NCBI GenBank assembly: GCA_026646885.1
Contig: JAPKHK010000002.1
Span: 1-64,000, forward strand
DNA: 64,000 bases
Origin: Casimicrobiaceae bacterium
GTDB lineage: Bacteria > Pseudomonadota > Gammaproteobacteria > Burkholderiales > Casimicrobiaceae
Direction of reading: 5' to 3'
The notes beneath the pieces were generated by a model. The model saw nothing but the letters and a program-made list of their open reading frames with translations, had not been told where the DNA came from and did no database searches. Both the position numbers and the translations under genes were made by a program. Each line of letters begins with the position of its first letter. The first letter of the stretch is position 1. Shown in pieces: positions 53,920 through 63,635 of this stretch.

Positions 53920-54195
53920 ATGGCAATTGCAACGGAGCGCATCCCAGTTCTGGTTACGGCAACCGAGAAAGGACGAATCGCCAAGATGGCGAAGGCGGCC
54001 GGACTATCGATGGGCGAGTTTCTTCGCCGCGCCGCCGCTTCTTTTGAGCCGAACGAAGACGACCGCATCCTTGAAGGGATGATCGATCAGATGAATAAGG
54101 CCACGGTCCAGGCGAACGCGGCAATCGATAGGGCTCTGGCCTTGGTTGAAGAGTCGAACCAGCGCATCGAAAAGATGGAAAGACAGGCGGCCTGA
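53920..54195 (+). CDS. small ribbon-helix-helix, mobilisation-like protein
   Basis: 91 residues with an AAGGAG ribosome site. The front half (ERIPVLVTATEKGRIAKMAK, AAGLSMGEFLRRAA) resembles the ribbon-helix-helix domain of plasmid mobilisation (MobC-like) and related accessory proteins. The rear half is a coiled coil (IDQMNKATVQANAAIDRAL). It is coupled to the next gene by a one-base TGATG overlap. DNA-binding role is inferred. Confidence 0.5.
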   Translation: MAIATERIPVLVTATEKGRIAKMAKAAGLSMGEFLRRAAASFEPNEDDRILEGMIDQMNKATVQANAAIDRALALVEESNQRIEKMERQAA

Positions 54196-54431
54196 TGGGC
54201 GTCACGGACAAACTTTGGGATGCCATTACCACGGTCATCAAGATGAACGACAAAGTGGAGCGCATGGCGGCCACCATCGTTACCCAACAACAGCGGATCG
54301 AGACCCTGACCGAACGCGTGATCCGGCTCGAAACGGCGTTGGAAATCGCGTTGGCGCAGTCGGGACGTTCTGGCAGCCGGGCCGTTATCGAAGCTCCGCC
54401 GAGAGTGGGTGTAGCGAAAAAAGCTAAGTAG
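54195..54431 (+). CDS. small coiled-coil protein, partner of the RHH gene
   Basis: 78 residues, ATG overlapping the upstream stop by one base. Almost all of residues 12-60 are predicted coiled coil (IKMNDKVERMAATIV, RIETLTERVIRLETALEIAL). The tail is basic. Not a known family to me. The tight coupling suggests it works with the preceding RHH/coiled-coil protein, perhaps as a heteromeric DNA-binding or scaffold complex. Last gene of the accessory island. Confidence 0.5.
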   Translation: MGVTDKLWDAITTVIKMNDKVERMAATIVTQQQRIETLTERVIRLETALEIALAQSGRSGSRAVIEAPPRVGVAKKAK

Positions 54432-54624
54432 TAGTTGCACGCGAGCCCAGTCCGCGCCTCCTGCGCACCTTTGCGAATCGACGGTAGCGAGAGCGGGGCG
54501 CCTGGGGCCGGGACCAACAAGGGGAAGCAAAAGGAGGCGGCGGTCGAACGCTCATTGATCTGTACCGAATTCCCCCCGAATTCCGGTCGACCGATGCCCA
54601 GCCCCGCCGCCGCCGGCTTGGGCT

Positions 54625-55473
54625 TTACTTCCCCCGCCCCTCCACCACCTCCACCCGAAAAATAATCTTCCGCTTGGCGGTGAGGGTGCTTCCTTTCAGT
54701 ACCGGATGCAGGAATTGCCCGCGGTTGGCGGCCTCTACTTCGATGGTGAGCGTGGTCACATCGCCCGCGGCGGAGGCGGTGAGGTAGCTGGCGGGGACAA
54801 TATAACGGCCTTCGCGCAGCATTTGTTCGTCGGGGCCGATGCGGTGACGCAGGGCATCGACCGCATAAGGGCCGCCCGCTTCGATGGATTGATTGCCCTG
54901 TCCGTCCGAGAGGGTATGGGTTTTGTAGATCAAGAGGTCCGCTTGCTGGCGCAGGCCTTTCCAGGTGAAGACGAGATCACGATGGCGCGCGTGCCGGGTG
55001 GGCAACTCGAATTGTGCGGGCAACATTTGCGCCGGGGTGCGCAGGCGGGCGAAGGGTGAGGGCGGGTTGGGGTTGTCGCGCAGGGCGAGGGCGTAGTCGG
55101 TGTCCGCGGCGAGCGCCAAGGCGTTCTCTTCGCTCAAACGGTAGTAGGGGTGCCGATCATAATAATTGCCCTGACTCACCCGATATTCGAGCGGCTGGCC
55201 ATCGAGTTCGAAAGACACCTCGGGCGTTTCGGTTTCTCGACCGTTGGCGTTACGTAGGACGATCTTTAATCGGTTGCGCTCATAATGGGGCTGGGTTTCG
55301 CTCAACTGTTCGAGATCGACTTCCGCTCGCCATTGAGCGCCGGCATCGTCCTTGGTGGTGGCGCCGGTTTCATCCAGATGCTCTTTCGTGCGCGAGCCCT
55401 GCCAAACCCAAGCCACGGCGATGGCCGCCAGCAGCGCGGCGACAGCGAGAACGAAACTCATGCGTCGGCTCAT
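54625..55473 (-). CDS. membrane-anchored periplasmic protein of unknown function
   Basis: 282 residues. One N-terminal helix (FVLAVAALLAAIAVAWVW) anchors a soluble, beta-rich periplasmic domain (VSFELDGQPLEYRVSQ, VEVEAANRGQF-like segments, ending in a KRKIIFRVEVVEG strand). No catalytic motif is visible and the family is not recognised. It follows the four-helix gene upstream by seven bases and is probably cotranscribed. Together they may form a small envelope complex. Confidence 0.6.
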   Translation of the reverse strand: MSRRMSFVLAVAALLAAIAVAWVWQGSRTKEHLDETGATTKDDAGAQWRAEVDLEQLSETQPHYERNRLKIVLRNANGRETETPEVSFELDGQPLEYRVSQGNYYDRHPYYRLSEENALALAADTDYALALRDNPNPPSPFARLRTPAQMLPAQFELPTRHARHRDLVFTWKGLRQQADLLIYKTHTLSDGQGNQSIEAGGPYAVDALRHRIGPDEQMLREGRYIVPASYLTASAAGDVTTLTIEVEAANRGQFLHPVLKGSTLTAKRKIIFRVEVVEGRGK

Positions 55474-55480
55474 CCTGAAA

Positions 55481-55837
55481 TCAGGGCACGGGGCCGCTGG
55501 CTTGCTGCCAGACTGCCTGCCAATACCACAGCCCCCACAGGCCGCTGTAAAGGAGGCCCACGGAGCCGATGAAGGCCGATTCGCGCAAGATCCAAATGCT
55601 GCCAGCGGTCAGAATCAAAACCACGACGGCGGCGGCGTGGCGCAGCGCGCGCGGTTCGGGCCACAACAAGGCGGCGAGGAACAAACCAGCCGCCAACAGC
55701 GGGAGCAGGGCCATCCAGGGGCCGTTCTCGGACGCACCGAAGGAGCGCCGGAATCCGTCGGCGAGGGTCAAGAGGGCGAGAAACCCGATCGTCGCCAAGG
55801 CCGTGGCTATCACCAGAAACCAGCGCAAGGTGTTCAT
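55481..55837 (-). CDS. small four-helix membrane protein
   Basis: 118 residues from the ATG at 55837. Four hydrophobic segments: WFLVIATALATIGFLALL, WMALLPLLAAGLFLAALLW, AAAVVVLILTAGSIW and VGLLYSGLWGLWYW. Family not recognised. Upstream in-frame codons look non-coding, and an AAGG lies nine bases before this ATG. Paired with the membrane-anchored gene immediately downstream. Confidence 0.55.
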   Translation of the reverse strand: MNTLRWFLVIATALATIGFLALLTLADGFRRSFGASENGPWMALLPLLAAGLFLAALLWPEPRALRHAAAVVVLILTAGSIWILRESAFIGSVGLLYSGLWGLWYWQAVWQQASGPVP

Positions 55838-56299
55838 CCGCGTGAACCTTGCGGGCCGCCACCGCCCGTTGGCAAGGTTGTCGTTTTCACGGCAGGCTCC
55901 ATGGTTCAACCGGGTTTCAGTGGAAGGGATCGCTTCGCTTTTCGCCTTGCGGCTGGCTTTCTCGCGCGCCTTGCGCAACATGGGCCGCCCGGCAAAGGCT
56001 GCCTGATTATCCCCGAGCGCTGGGTGGGCTTCAAGCCGCGCGGGGCTGCTGCATGGCGGGGCAGACTTACGGCGCCACGAGCGCCTCGCCTTTGGTCACT
56101 GCCGTCCGGCTGGCGGCAAAAGCGCGGAGGCGCAGGCTTTGGCGCCGGGCCCGGCTTTCGCGCGCCCAGTCTGCTCGCGGTTGCCTGCGGCCACGGCGCA
56201 TGACAAAATTTCACGTTTTCCGGCGTTGCGGCAGCGTTTTGCCCGAATTTTCGGGGCAGGGCGAGGCGTCGCCGGCCTTGCCAGCTTTGGGAACTGAAC
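55838..56299. other. intergenic region upstream of alaS
   Basis: 462 bases between the divergent membrane-protein operon and alaS. Several open frames cross it but none has recognisable content. No tRNA, T-box-like leader or strong palindrome was identified. It must contain both promoters. Confidence 0.35.
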
Positions 56300-58921
56300 A
56301 TGAACGTCTCCGACATCCGCGAAAAATTCCTTGCCTACTTCGCCTCGCACGGCCATGCGCGCGTGGCCTCCAGCCCGCTGGTGCCGGCCAACGATCCGAC
56401 GCTGCTGTTTACCAATTCGGGGATGGTGCAGTTCAAGGATGTTTTCCTCGGACGCGAGCAAAGGCCTTACCAGCGCGCCACCACGGCGCAGCGCTGCGTG
56501 CGCGCCGGGGGGAAACACAACGATTTGGAAAACGTGGGCTACACGGCGCGGCACCACACCTTTTTTGAAATGCTGGGCAACTTTAGCTTCGGCGACTATT
56601 TCAAGCGCGACGCCATTCACTTCGCCTGGGAGCTGTTGACCAAAGTCTATGGCCTGCCCGCCGAGAAACTGTGGACCACGGTTTACATCGACGATGACGA
56701 AGCCTTCGACATCTGGACCAAAGACATCGGGGTGCCACCGGAGCGCTGCGTGCGCATCGGCGACAACAAGGGCGCTAAATATGCGAGCGACAATTTCTGG
56801 CAAATGGCCGATACCGGCCCTTGCGGTCCTTGCTCGGAAATTTTCTACGACCATGGCCCCGACGTGGCGGGCGGCCCGCCCGGCTCGCCGGATGCCGATG
56901 GCGACCGCTACATCGAAGTGTGGAACCTGGTGTTCATGCAGTTCGATCGCAATGAGCAGGGCGTGCTGTCACCGCTGCCCAAGCCCTGTGTGGACACGGG
57001 CATGGGCCTGGAGCGTTTGGCGGCCATTCTGCAAGGCGAACATTCGAATTACCAAATCGATCTTTTTCAAGCCTTGATTCGCGCCGCTGCCAAAGTGACG
57101 GGCGGCGCCGATCTGGAAAACCCTTCGCTGCGGGTGATCGCCGATCACATTCGTGCTTGCGCCTTTCTCATCGTCGATGGGGTGATTCCCGGCAATGAAG
57201 GCCGGGGTTACGTGCTGCGGCGCATCACCCGGCGTGCCATACGCCATGGCTACAAGCTCGGGCAGAACCAGCCTTTCTTTCACCTGCTGGTCGATGAATT
57301 GGTACGCCAAATGGGCGCGGCCTACCCCGAGCTTACGGAGAACGCGGCGCGGGTGACGCAGGTTCTGAAGCAGGAAGAAGAGCGCTTCGCCGAAACGCTG
57401 GAGCACGGCATGAAAGTGCTGGAGGCGGCGCTTGCCAAAGGCGGTAAGGTGCTCGATGGCGAAACCGCCTTCCAGCTTTATGACACCTTCGGCTTCCCGC
57501 TGGACCTCACCGCGGACGTGTGTCGCGAGCGCGGCCTCAGCGTCGACGAAGCGGGGTATGAGGCCGCCATGAACGCACAGCGCGAGCGCGCGCGCGCGGC
57601 CAGCAGTTTCAAAATGGGCGGCAGCGTGGAATACAGCGGCGCGAAGACGCGCTTCGTCGGCTACGATTCGCTTTCGGAAGAAGCTCGTATCGTGGCGCTG
57701 TATCACGAAGGGAGCGCGGTGGCGTCTCTTTCCACCGGGCAAAAGGGCATCGTGGTGCTCGATCGCACGCCTTTTTATGCCGAGTCCGGCGGTCAGGTGG
57801 GCGATCGGGGCGAGCTGTCCATGGGTGGCGTGTGTTTGTCGCTCTTCGCCGTCCACGACACGCAAAAGATCCAGGCCGAGGTTTTTGGTCATCACGGCGA
57901 AGTGAAAACCGGTGAATTCCGCATTGGCGACACCGTGGCGGCAGAGGTCGATCATGCCGCGCGGGCGCGCTCGCAATGGAACCATTCGGCCACGCACTTG
58001 ATGCACGCCGCGCTGCGCCAAGTCTTAGGCAAACATGTGCAACAGAAAGGGTCGCTGGTCGATCCGCAACGCACGCGCTTCGATTTCTCGCACCCGCAAG
58101 CGATGAGCGCCGAGGAGTTGCGCGAAGTCGAACGCCGGGTCAATGCTGCCATTCGCGCCAATGCGCCGGTGAATGCGAAAGTGATGAAATACGACGAGGC
58201 GATCGCTACCGGGGCCATGGCGCTTTTCGGCGAGAAATACGGCGACGAAGTGCGCGTGGTGGGCATGGGCGAACATTCCACCGAATTGTGCGGCGGCACG
58301 CATGTGGCGCGTACCGGCGACATCGGCTTTTTCAAGATCGTGGCCGAAGGCGGTGTGGCGGCCGGCATTCGGCGCGTGGAAGCGGTTACCGCCGAGGGTG
58401 CGCTGGAGTTCGCGCAAGGCCTGGAAAACCAAATCCAGGCCGTGGCCGGCGCCTTGAAGGCGCCCGCGGCCGAAGTGACGCAGAAGCTCGCGCAAATCAC
58501 CGAACACGTGAAGGCCCTGGAGAAGGAACTGGCGCGCCTCAAGGGCAAACTCGCCGCCAGCCAGGGGGACGATCTGGCGCAGGCGGCCCAGTCCATCAAA
58601 GGCGCGCAAGTGCTGGCGGCGCAGCTCGAGGGTGCCGATGCCAAGACCCTGCGCGAGACCCTTGATCAGTTGAAGAACAAATTGAAGAGCGCGGCCATCG
58701 TGCTGGCTTCCAGCGAAGGCGGCAAAGTGACGCTGATCGCCGGCGTCACCCAGGACCTCACCGCCAAAGTCAAAGCCGGCGAGCTCGTGGGCCACGTCGC
58801 TGCGCAAGTGGGAGGCAAGGGCGGCGGACGGCCGGACATGGCGCAAGGTGGCGGCACCGATGTCGGTGCGCTGCCGCAGGCCCTGGCGGGAGTGCCTGCG
58901 TGGGTCGAGGCTCGGCTCTGA
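56300..58921 (+). CDS. alaS: alanine-tRNA ligase
   Basis: 873 residues, full length for AlaRS. The class II aminoacylation core is at the N-terminus ([21 protein letters not shown] in part; [14 protein letters not shown]). A tRNA-recognition region follows, then the editing domain with zinc ligands ([12 protein letters not shown] and [13 protein letters not shown]), and a C-Ala coiled-coil/DHHA1 domain ([15 protein letters not shown]). It charges tRNA-Ala and hydrolyses mischarged Ser/Gly. alaS lies close to recA-recX in many proteobacteria; here an island intervenes. Confidence 0.97.
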   Translation: MNVSDIREKFLAYFASHGHARVASSPLVPANDPTLLFTNSGMVQFKDVFLGREQRPYQRATTAQRCVRAGGKHNDLENVGYTARHHTFFEMLGNFSFGDYFKRDAIHFAWELLTKVYGLPAEKLWTTVYIDDDEAFDIWTKDIGVPPERCVRIGDNKGAKYASDNFWQMADTGPCGPCSEIFYDHGPDVAGGPPGSPDADGDRYIEVWNLVFMQFDRNEQGVLSPLPKPCVDTGMGLERLAAILQGEHSNYQIDLFQALIRAAAKVTGGADLENPSLRVIADHIRACAFLIVDGVIPGNEGRGYVLRRITRRAIRHGYKLGQNQPFFHLLVDELVRQMGAAYPELTENAARVTQVLKQEEERFAETLEHGMKVLEAALAKGGKVLDGETAFQLYDTFGFPLDLTADVCRERGLSVDEAGYEAAMNAQRERARAASSFKMGGSVEYSGAKTRFVGYDSLSEEARIVALYHEGSAVASLSTGQKGIVVLDRTPFYAESGGQVGDRGELSMGGVCLSLFAVHDTQKIQAEVFGHHGEVKTGEFRIGDTVAAEVDHAARARSQWNHSATHLMHAALRQVLGKHVQQKGSLVDPQRTRFDFSHPQAMSAEELREVERRVNAAIRANAPVNAKVMKYDEAIATGAMALFGEKYGDEVRVVGMGEHSTELCGGTHVARTGDIGFFKIVAEGGVAAGIRRVEAVTAEGALEFAQGLENQIQAVAGALKAPAAEVTQKLAQITEHVKALEKELARLKGKLAASQGDDLAQAAQSIKGAQVLAAQLEGADAKTLRETLDQLKNKLKSAAIVLASSEGGKVTLIAGVTQDLTAKVKAGELVGHVAAQVGGKGGGRPDMAQGGGTDVGALPQALAGVPAWVEARL

Positions 58922-59003
58922 AGCGTATCGAGCGGAACTCATTCGGGTGAATGTTTTGTACGCAGAGCGCGGGCGTGCAAGCCGGTGAAAGGAGCAAATG
59001 GCG

Positions 59004-59474
59004 ATGGCTAAAGCCACATTCGGTGCAGGGTGCTTTTGGGGTGTTGAGGCAGCTTTTCGCCGCCTTCCCGGAGTGCAATCGACGGCCGTGGGATACATGG
59101 GCGGCCAAGTTTCCAACCCGAGCTACGAAGTGGTTTGCAGTGACCAGAGCGGGCACGCGGAAGTGGTCGAGATTGAATTCGACCCTGAACAGGTGAGCTA
59201 CGAAGCCCTGCTGGAGACTTTCTGGAATTGTCATGATCCGACTCAGGTCAACCGGCAGGGGCCGGACTTCGGCACGCAGTACCGTTCGGTGATTTTCACC
59301 CACGACGAGGCGCAACGGGCCACGGCGGAGGCATCACGTGCGGCTCTGGCGGACAGCGGTAGACTGCGCCGCCCGGTCGCGACCGCGATCGAACCCGCTG
59401 GCACTTTCTGGCGGGCGGAAGACTATCATCAGCAGTACTTGGAAAAACGCGGCTTGGCGCACTGTCATCTCTGA
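59004..59474 (+). CDS. msrA: peptide-methionine (S)-S-oxide reductase MsrA
   Basis: 156 residues from the ATG at 59004 (AGGAG nine bases upstream; an ATG at 58998 is only three bases from it). Catalytic Cys in [13 protein letters not shown], then [29 protein letters not shown] and QYRSVIF. It reduces methionine-S-sulfoxide in oxidised proteins. A C-terminal Cys (GLAHCHL) may resolve the intermediate. It stands about 80 bases after alaS. Confidence 0.93.
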   Translation: MAKATFGAGCFWGVEAAFRRLPGVQSTAVGYMGGQVSNPSYEVVCSDQSGHAEVVEIEFDPEQVSYEALLETFWNCHDPTQVNRQGPDFGTQYRSVIFTHDEAQRATAEASRAALADSGRLRRPVATAIEPAGTFWRAEDYHQQYLEKRGLAHCHL

Positions 59475-59507
59475 CCAGGCACCGAGAAGTGCGCATTAGC
59501 CCGCGGC

Positions 59508-59537
59508 AAAAAAAAGCGCCCGGTTTCCCGGGCGCTT
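59508..59537 (-). terminator. intrinsic terminator of the RCC1-repeat gene
   Basis: A perfect 10-bp stem (AAGCGCCCGG / CCGGGCGCTT, 59514-59537) with a four-base loop is followed, on the minus strand, by eight U residues (59515-59508). It lies about 70 bases after the stop of the minus-strand RCC1 gene. On the plus strand no U-tract follows, so it probably serves the minus strand only. Confidence 0.85.
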
Positions 59538-59606
59538 CGAATAGACTCAACCCTCACTCGCTCGGACGAAGCGAATCGGCCGAACTGCGCGGCTCAGCCC
59601 CTGGCT

Positions 59607-62600
59607 TCACTCTCCGCCGCCGTCCCCGCCGCCGTCACCACCTGGCCCCTCGGCGGCGCCAAACTGGGTGACGGTGAAGGTTTGGTTGCCGATTTGAATC
59701 GTGCCGATGCGTGTGAGTTGACCGGGATTCTGATCGGTGCGATAGCTCACGGTGCCGTTTCCTTTGCCTGAGGCGCCGCCAGTGATCGAGATCCAGGGTT
59801 GCTGGCTCACTGCTTGCCATTGGCAAGAGCCGTCGACAACGACGTCTACCGATACCGTGCCGGTCATCCACGCGCCGGAAACCTGGTCGCCCGTGCGCTG
59901 GAGCCTGAGGTTGCTGCAGCTGGCCGCCGCCGGTGGCAGCGCGGCCGCCTGACTGATCTGGATTTGTTTGCCTTGGATAGTGACGGTGCCTGTCCGCTCC
60001 GCCGCAGCCGAATTGGCCTGTACCGATACGGATAGGGTCATGGCGCCACTGCCCCCGGCGCTTGCCGCAGGCACACCCGAACCGGTCGCAATACCTATCC
60101 AGCCCGCGTTGCTCTGCGCCGTCCAGCCGCAACCGCTTGCTATCGCCACGGACACCGAGGCCGTACTTGCGCTCGAGCCGAAAGACAAGGTGGTGGGCGT
60201 TACCGAATAGTTACACGCATTGGGTGCTGTCACGATCGTCTGCGCCACCGAAACAGTGTTGCTGGCGCGGTGAGGATCCGGATGACCGCTTGCCGGCGCA
60301 ACGGCCGCCGCAAAGTTGAGCGTCGGCTCGTTGCCCAGGCTCGCCTGAGGTGCGGTGCCTCGGGCAGTCAAGGTGATTCCGCCCCCTGCCGGCCAGCTGG
60401 CAAGCGATACCCCGCGAAGCAAAGCCGCAGCGGTCAGATTTGCCGCGCTCGGGCACACTGCGGAATAGCGGCCAGTGCAGGTAACAGTCCAGTTGGCGGT
60501 CTCTTTTGGCAGAGCGGCGTAGAAGGTTCCTCCGTCGGCTTTGCCGGGGCCGTTGTTGCTGAAGACGAATTCAGCCATGATTTCCGACCCGCTCTGCACG
60601 CTTGCGCCCGGATAGGAATAGCTCGCATGGAGATCCCCACCCGCGGTGGGTTTCATCGGGGAGCAGAACTTGACGCCTTCCTCTTTATACCCAAAGAACT
60701 TGGTCCATCGCCAATAACTGTTGTAGCTTGGCGTGATCAAGTGGTTTTCATCAGCAGCCGACCCTGGATCGTAGCGGTCGTTGTAAGCGCGATAGACCGG
60801 ATAGAAGTTGGCCGGGCAGTTCCCCAACCCATCCGGCAGAACGGTGTAGAACTCGACTCTCTCGAAAGCCCAGCCGAGTGCCGGGTCGTTCGTTGGGTTC
60901 AAACCTTTCAACCAGTCGCACTCCGCCTGCCCGCCAGTATAGAAATGGCTGTTGGGTTTTTGTGAATAGAAGCGACACACGCCGGCGGCCCCCGCGGGGG
61001 CGCCATTGGGCGAGGCATACGCACGGAAGAACCGGCCGGTCAAGTACCAGCCCGCCCCCGCGCCTCCAGACAGGATAAAGGCGCGCTCCGCATCCGCCGA
61101 GGAAATGAAAAAGTGCCCTGTTCCCTGGACGCCGTAGCCATTCTTGATCGTCGGGTTGTAGAACTCCGTCACGAGCACAGCGTTGCCAAAGACGGAGGTG
61201 GGATCTAGAACCCGGGTGAGGCTGAGACTGTACATCGGGCGCTCTATTGCCAGCTGGCCCTGGCCGTTGTTGCCCCAGTTGGCCAGCCGGCCGTCGGCGG
61301 TGATGGCGACCCCGTGCACGCGCTTGGTGCTCGTCAGCGACAAATCGCGCAGAAAGGCGTTGAGGCGAGGGCGCGCTTCGATGGTTCCGGCGCCGGGGCC
61401 GGTGAACTGGGAAATATTGGACCCCCAAACCCAGAACGTGCCGTCGGTCTTGGTTACGAAGCTGGTGCTCAAGCCCGCGCTGACCAACTGAACCCCAGAG
61501 GTCACGAGGACCGGCGTCAGGCGATCGGTGGTGGTGCCGTCGCCCAATTGCCCATCGTTGTTTCCTCCCCAGGCCCAGAGCGTGCCATCGGTCTTCACTG
61601 CCAGGGAGTGCTTGCGCCCGGCTGCAATGGCTCGTACACCCGTAAGCACCTGCACTGGTGTTGAGCGCGAGGTGGTCGTGCCGTCGCCGAGTTCGCCATT
61701 GACGTTGTAGCCCCACGCCCACACGGTGCCATCGGTCTTCAGTGCCAGTGTATGGTAATAGCCCGCCGCGACCGCTTGTACCCCATTCATGACCTGTGCA
61801 GGCGTCGATCGATCGGTGGTGCTGCCGTCACCCAGTTGTCCATCGTAGTTTCGGCCCCAGGCCCACAGGGTGCCATCGGTTTTGATCGCGATCGAATGCA
61901 ACTCGCCGGCACCGGCTTCACGAACGCCGGTGAGAACCTGAAAGGGCGTGCCGCGAGCCGTCGTGCTCCCGTCGCCTAGTTGGCCATAGTCATTGTCTCC
62001 CCAAGCCCATAGCGATCCGTCCGTCCGGACCGCCAGAGAGTGGACTTGCCCCGCGGCAACGCTGCGAACTGCGCTCAGAGCCATAACTTGGACCGGTGTG
62101 GCTCTGGTGCTGACCGTAGAACCGTCTCCCAGCTGCTTTGCGGAATTGCTGCCCCACGCCCACACGGTGCCGTCCGACTTCACGGCAAGGGAGTGGAAGC
62201 CGCCCGTTGCCGCAGCCTGAACGCCGCTCAGCGGGTAAGTCGGAGCACCGCGATTGATGGTGCTGCCGTCGCCAAGCTGGCCGAGCTCGTTTTGCCCAGA
62301 GGACCACATCGTCTCGTCACTCTTGAGAATCAACGAAAAATACGTTCCAGCGGCTACCGCCGATGCGCCAGTGGTCACTTGCACTGGTGTGAGCCTCTGT
62401 GTGCTGGTGCCGTCACCGAGTTGCCCGTAGCCGTTGTAGCCGAAGGCCCAAACCGAGCCGTCGGTTTTGCGCACCAGCGAGTGGTAACTCCCAGCCCGGA
62501 CTTCGACAGCCCCAGTCATGATCTGGGTTGGAACCTGTAGACCACTGGTTGTGCCATTGCCCAACTGCCCGTTGCCGTTGTATCCCCAGACCCAGACCGA

Positions 62601-63383
62601 ATTATTGGTCTTGACCGCAATGGAGTGATATCTCCCGCCAGCCGCCTGATGGACTCCCGTAGCCACTTGAACCGGCGTGTTGCGGTCGGTGGTGGAGTTG
62701 TTTCCGACCTGCCCGCCGCTGTTCGCGCCCCACACCCAAAGGGTACCGTCGGTCTTGAGGGCCAGCGAGTGGTTGTCGCCAGCGCTGATTTCTTTGACTC
62801 CGCTGGCAATCACCAGAACGGCGCTGTTGCGTTGCGTCGTGCTGCCGTCCCCAAGCTGACCATATGTGTTGCTTCCCCATGCCCAGACCGAGCCGTCGGT
62901 CTTCAGTGCCAGCGTGTGCGACGCGCCCGCTGCCACTGCCTTGACATTGGTGAGGATCTGTACGGGAGCGCTGTGGTTCGTGGTGTCACCGGTTCCCAGT
63001 TGGCCTGAGGTGTTGTAGCCCCACACCCACAGCGTGCCGTCGGTCTTCACCGCGATGGTGTGGCCTCCGCCGCCCGCTGCCGTGGCAACGCCATCGAGCA
63101 CTTTCAGCGGCGTGGCGCGACTGACGTAGCCGCCATCGCCCAGGGTTCCAAGGCCATTGGATCCCCAAGTCCAGAGCGTGCCATCGTCTCGAATCAAAAA
63201 AGCATGATCCGAACCGGTGCCTATCTGCAACCCATAGGCACAGAAGGCTGATGAGAGCCCGAGGACTGTCGCTATCAGCCGTCGCGCCATGGGTTGGCCA
63301 TGACGTTTGCATGCCGCGAAAAGCGATCCCAATGATTTTTTGAAGAGTTTGGTGCTCATGTTAATCCCCACCCGATTTTGCAT
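59607..63383 (-). CDS. exported RCC1-repeat / BACON-domain protein
   Basis: 1258 residues from an ATG with GGGGAGG upstream (an ATG at 63359 is an alternative). A signal peptide-like helix ends near residue 50 (LIATVLGLSSAFCAYG). Residues about 58-720 hold 12-14 RCC1 repeats of about 48 residues (H-[ST]-L-A-[VL]-K-T-D-G-x-[LV]-W-[AV]-W-G-x-N), enough for two seven-bladed propellers. Next are an HFYT-type region (GHFFISSADAERAF, SHFYTGGQAECDWL) like DUF5648, a DUF11-like segment, and two BACON-like domains (CGWTAQSNAGWI; CQWQAVSQQPWISI). The tail is Gly/Asp-rich. It is likely a secreted or surface binding protein. No sorting motif was seen. Divergent from a caspase-like gene. Confidence 0.83.
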   Translation of the reverse strand: MQNRVGINMSTKLFKKSLGSLFAACKRHGQPMARRLIATVLGLSSAFCAYGLQIGTGSDHAFLIRDDGTLWTWGSNGLGTLGDGGYVSRATPLKVLDGVATAAGGGGHTIAVKTDGTLWVWGYNTSGQLGTGDTTNHSAPVQILTNVKAVAAGASHTLALKTDGSVWAWGSNTYGQLGDGSTTQRNSAVLVIASGVKEISAGDNHSLALKTDGTLWVWGANSGGQVGNNSTTDRNTPVQVATGVHQAAGGRYHSIAVKTNNSVWVWGYNGNGQLGNGTTSGLQVPTQIMTGAVEVRAGSYHSLVRKTDGSVWAFGYNGYGQLGDGTSTQRLTPVQVTTGASAVAAGTYFSLILKSDETMWSSGQNELGQLGDGSTINRGAPTYPLSGVQAAATGGFHSLAVKSDGTVWAWGSNSAKQLGDGSTVSTRATPVQVMALSAVRSVAAGQVHSLAVRTDGSLWAWGDNDYGQLGDGSTTARGTPFQVLTGVREAGAGELHSIAIKTDGTLWAWGRNYDGQLGDGSTTDRSTPAQVMNGVQAVAAGYYHTLALKTDGTVWAWGYNVNGELGDGTTTSRSTPVQVLTGVRAIAAGRKHSLAVKTDGTLWAWGGNNDGQLGDGTTTDRLTPVLVTSGVQLVSAGLSTSFVTKTDGTFWVWGSNISQFTGPGAGTIEARPRLNAFLRDLSLTSTKRVHGVAITADGRLANWGNNGQGQLAIERPMYSLSLTRVLDPTSVFGNAVLVTEFYNPTIKNGYGVQGTGHFFISSADAERAFILSGGAGAGWYLTGRFFRAYASPNGAPAGAAGVCRFYSQKPNSHFYTGGQAECDWLKGLNPTNDPALGWAFERVEFYTVLPDGLGNCPANFYPVYRAYNDRYDPGSAADENHLITPSYNSYWRWTKFFGYKEEGVKFCSPMKPTAGGDLHASYSYPGASVQSGSEIMAEFVFSNNGPGKADGGTFYAALPKETANWTVTCTGRYSAVCPSAANLTAAALLRGVSLASWPAGGGITLTARGTAPQASLGNEPTLNFAAAVAPASGHPDPHRASNTVSVAQTIVTAPNACNYSVTPTTLSFGSSASTASVSVAIASGCGWTAQSNAGWIGIATGSGVPAASAGGSGAMTLSVSVQANSAAAERTGTVTIQGKQIQISQAAALPPAAASCSNLRLQRTGDQVSGAWMTGTVSVDVVVDGSCQWQAVSQQPWISITGGASGKGNGTVSYRTDQNPGQLTRIGTIQIGNQTFTVTQFGAAEGPGGDGGGDGGGE

Positions 63384-63635
63384 CCGCTCCTCCCCGAAGC
63401 GAGAGGCGCGAATGCCGATCGATGAATCCTGCGTGCAATGTGTCTATTGTGACCGCCCAATGCTACGAGTGCATGTTAGCGCCCGCCTTGGGTCGACGCA
63501 ATGGCCAATAATCAGAGTATTGACGGCCTGGCACGAGACACCTTTAGTCCGCCGATCTCGGGGCTGGATTTTCCCAATGAAGACGCATAGACTCAAAAAA
63601 TTATCACCGCCTGCCCTAACGCTGAGCCGCCGTTC
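63384..63635. other. divergent promoter region, RCC1 gene and caspase gene
   Basis: 252 bases with the ribosome site GGGGAGGAG of the RCC1 gene at its left edge. The AT content is higher toward the caspase gene (ATTATCACC-type tracts). No palindrome or RNA gene was recognised. Confidence 0.35.

Noticed and set aside
59900-63200. Regular repeats of about 145 bases that could suggest a repeat array
   Set aside because: They are codons of RCC1 repeats in one continuous reading frame, not a CRISPR or satellite array.
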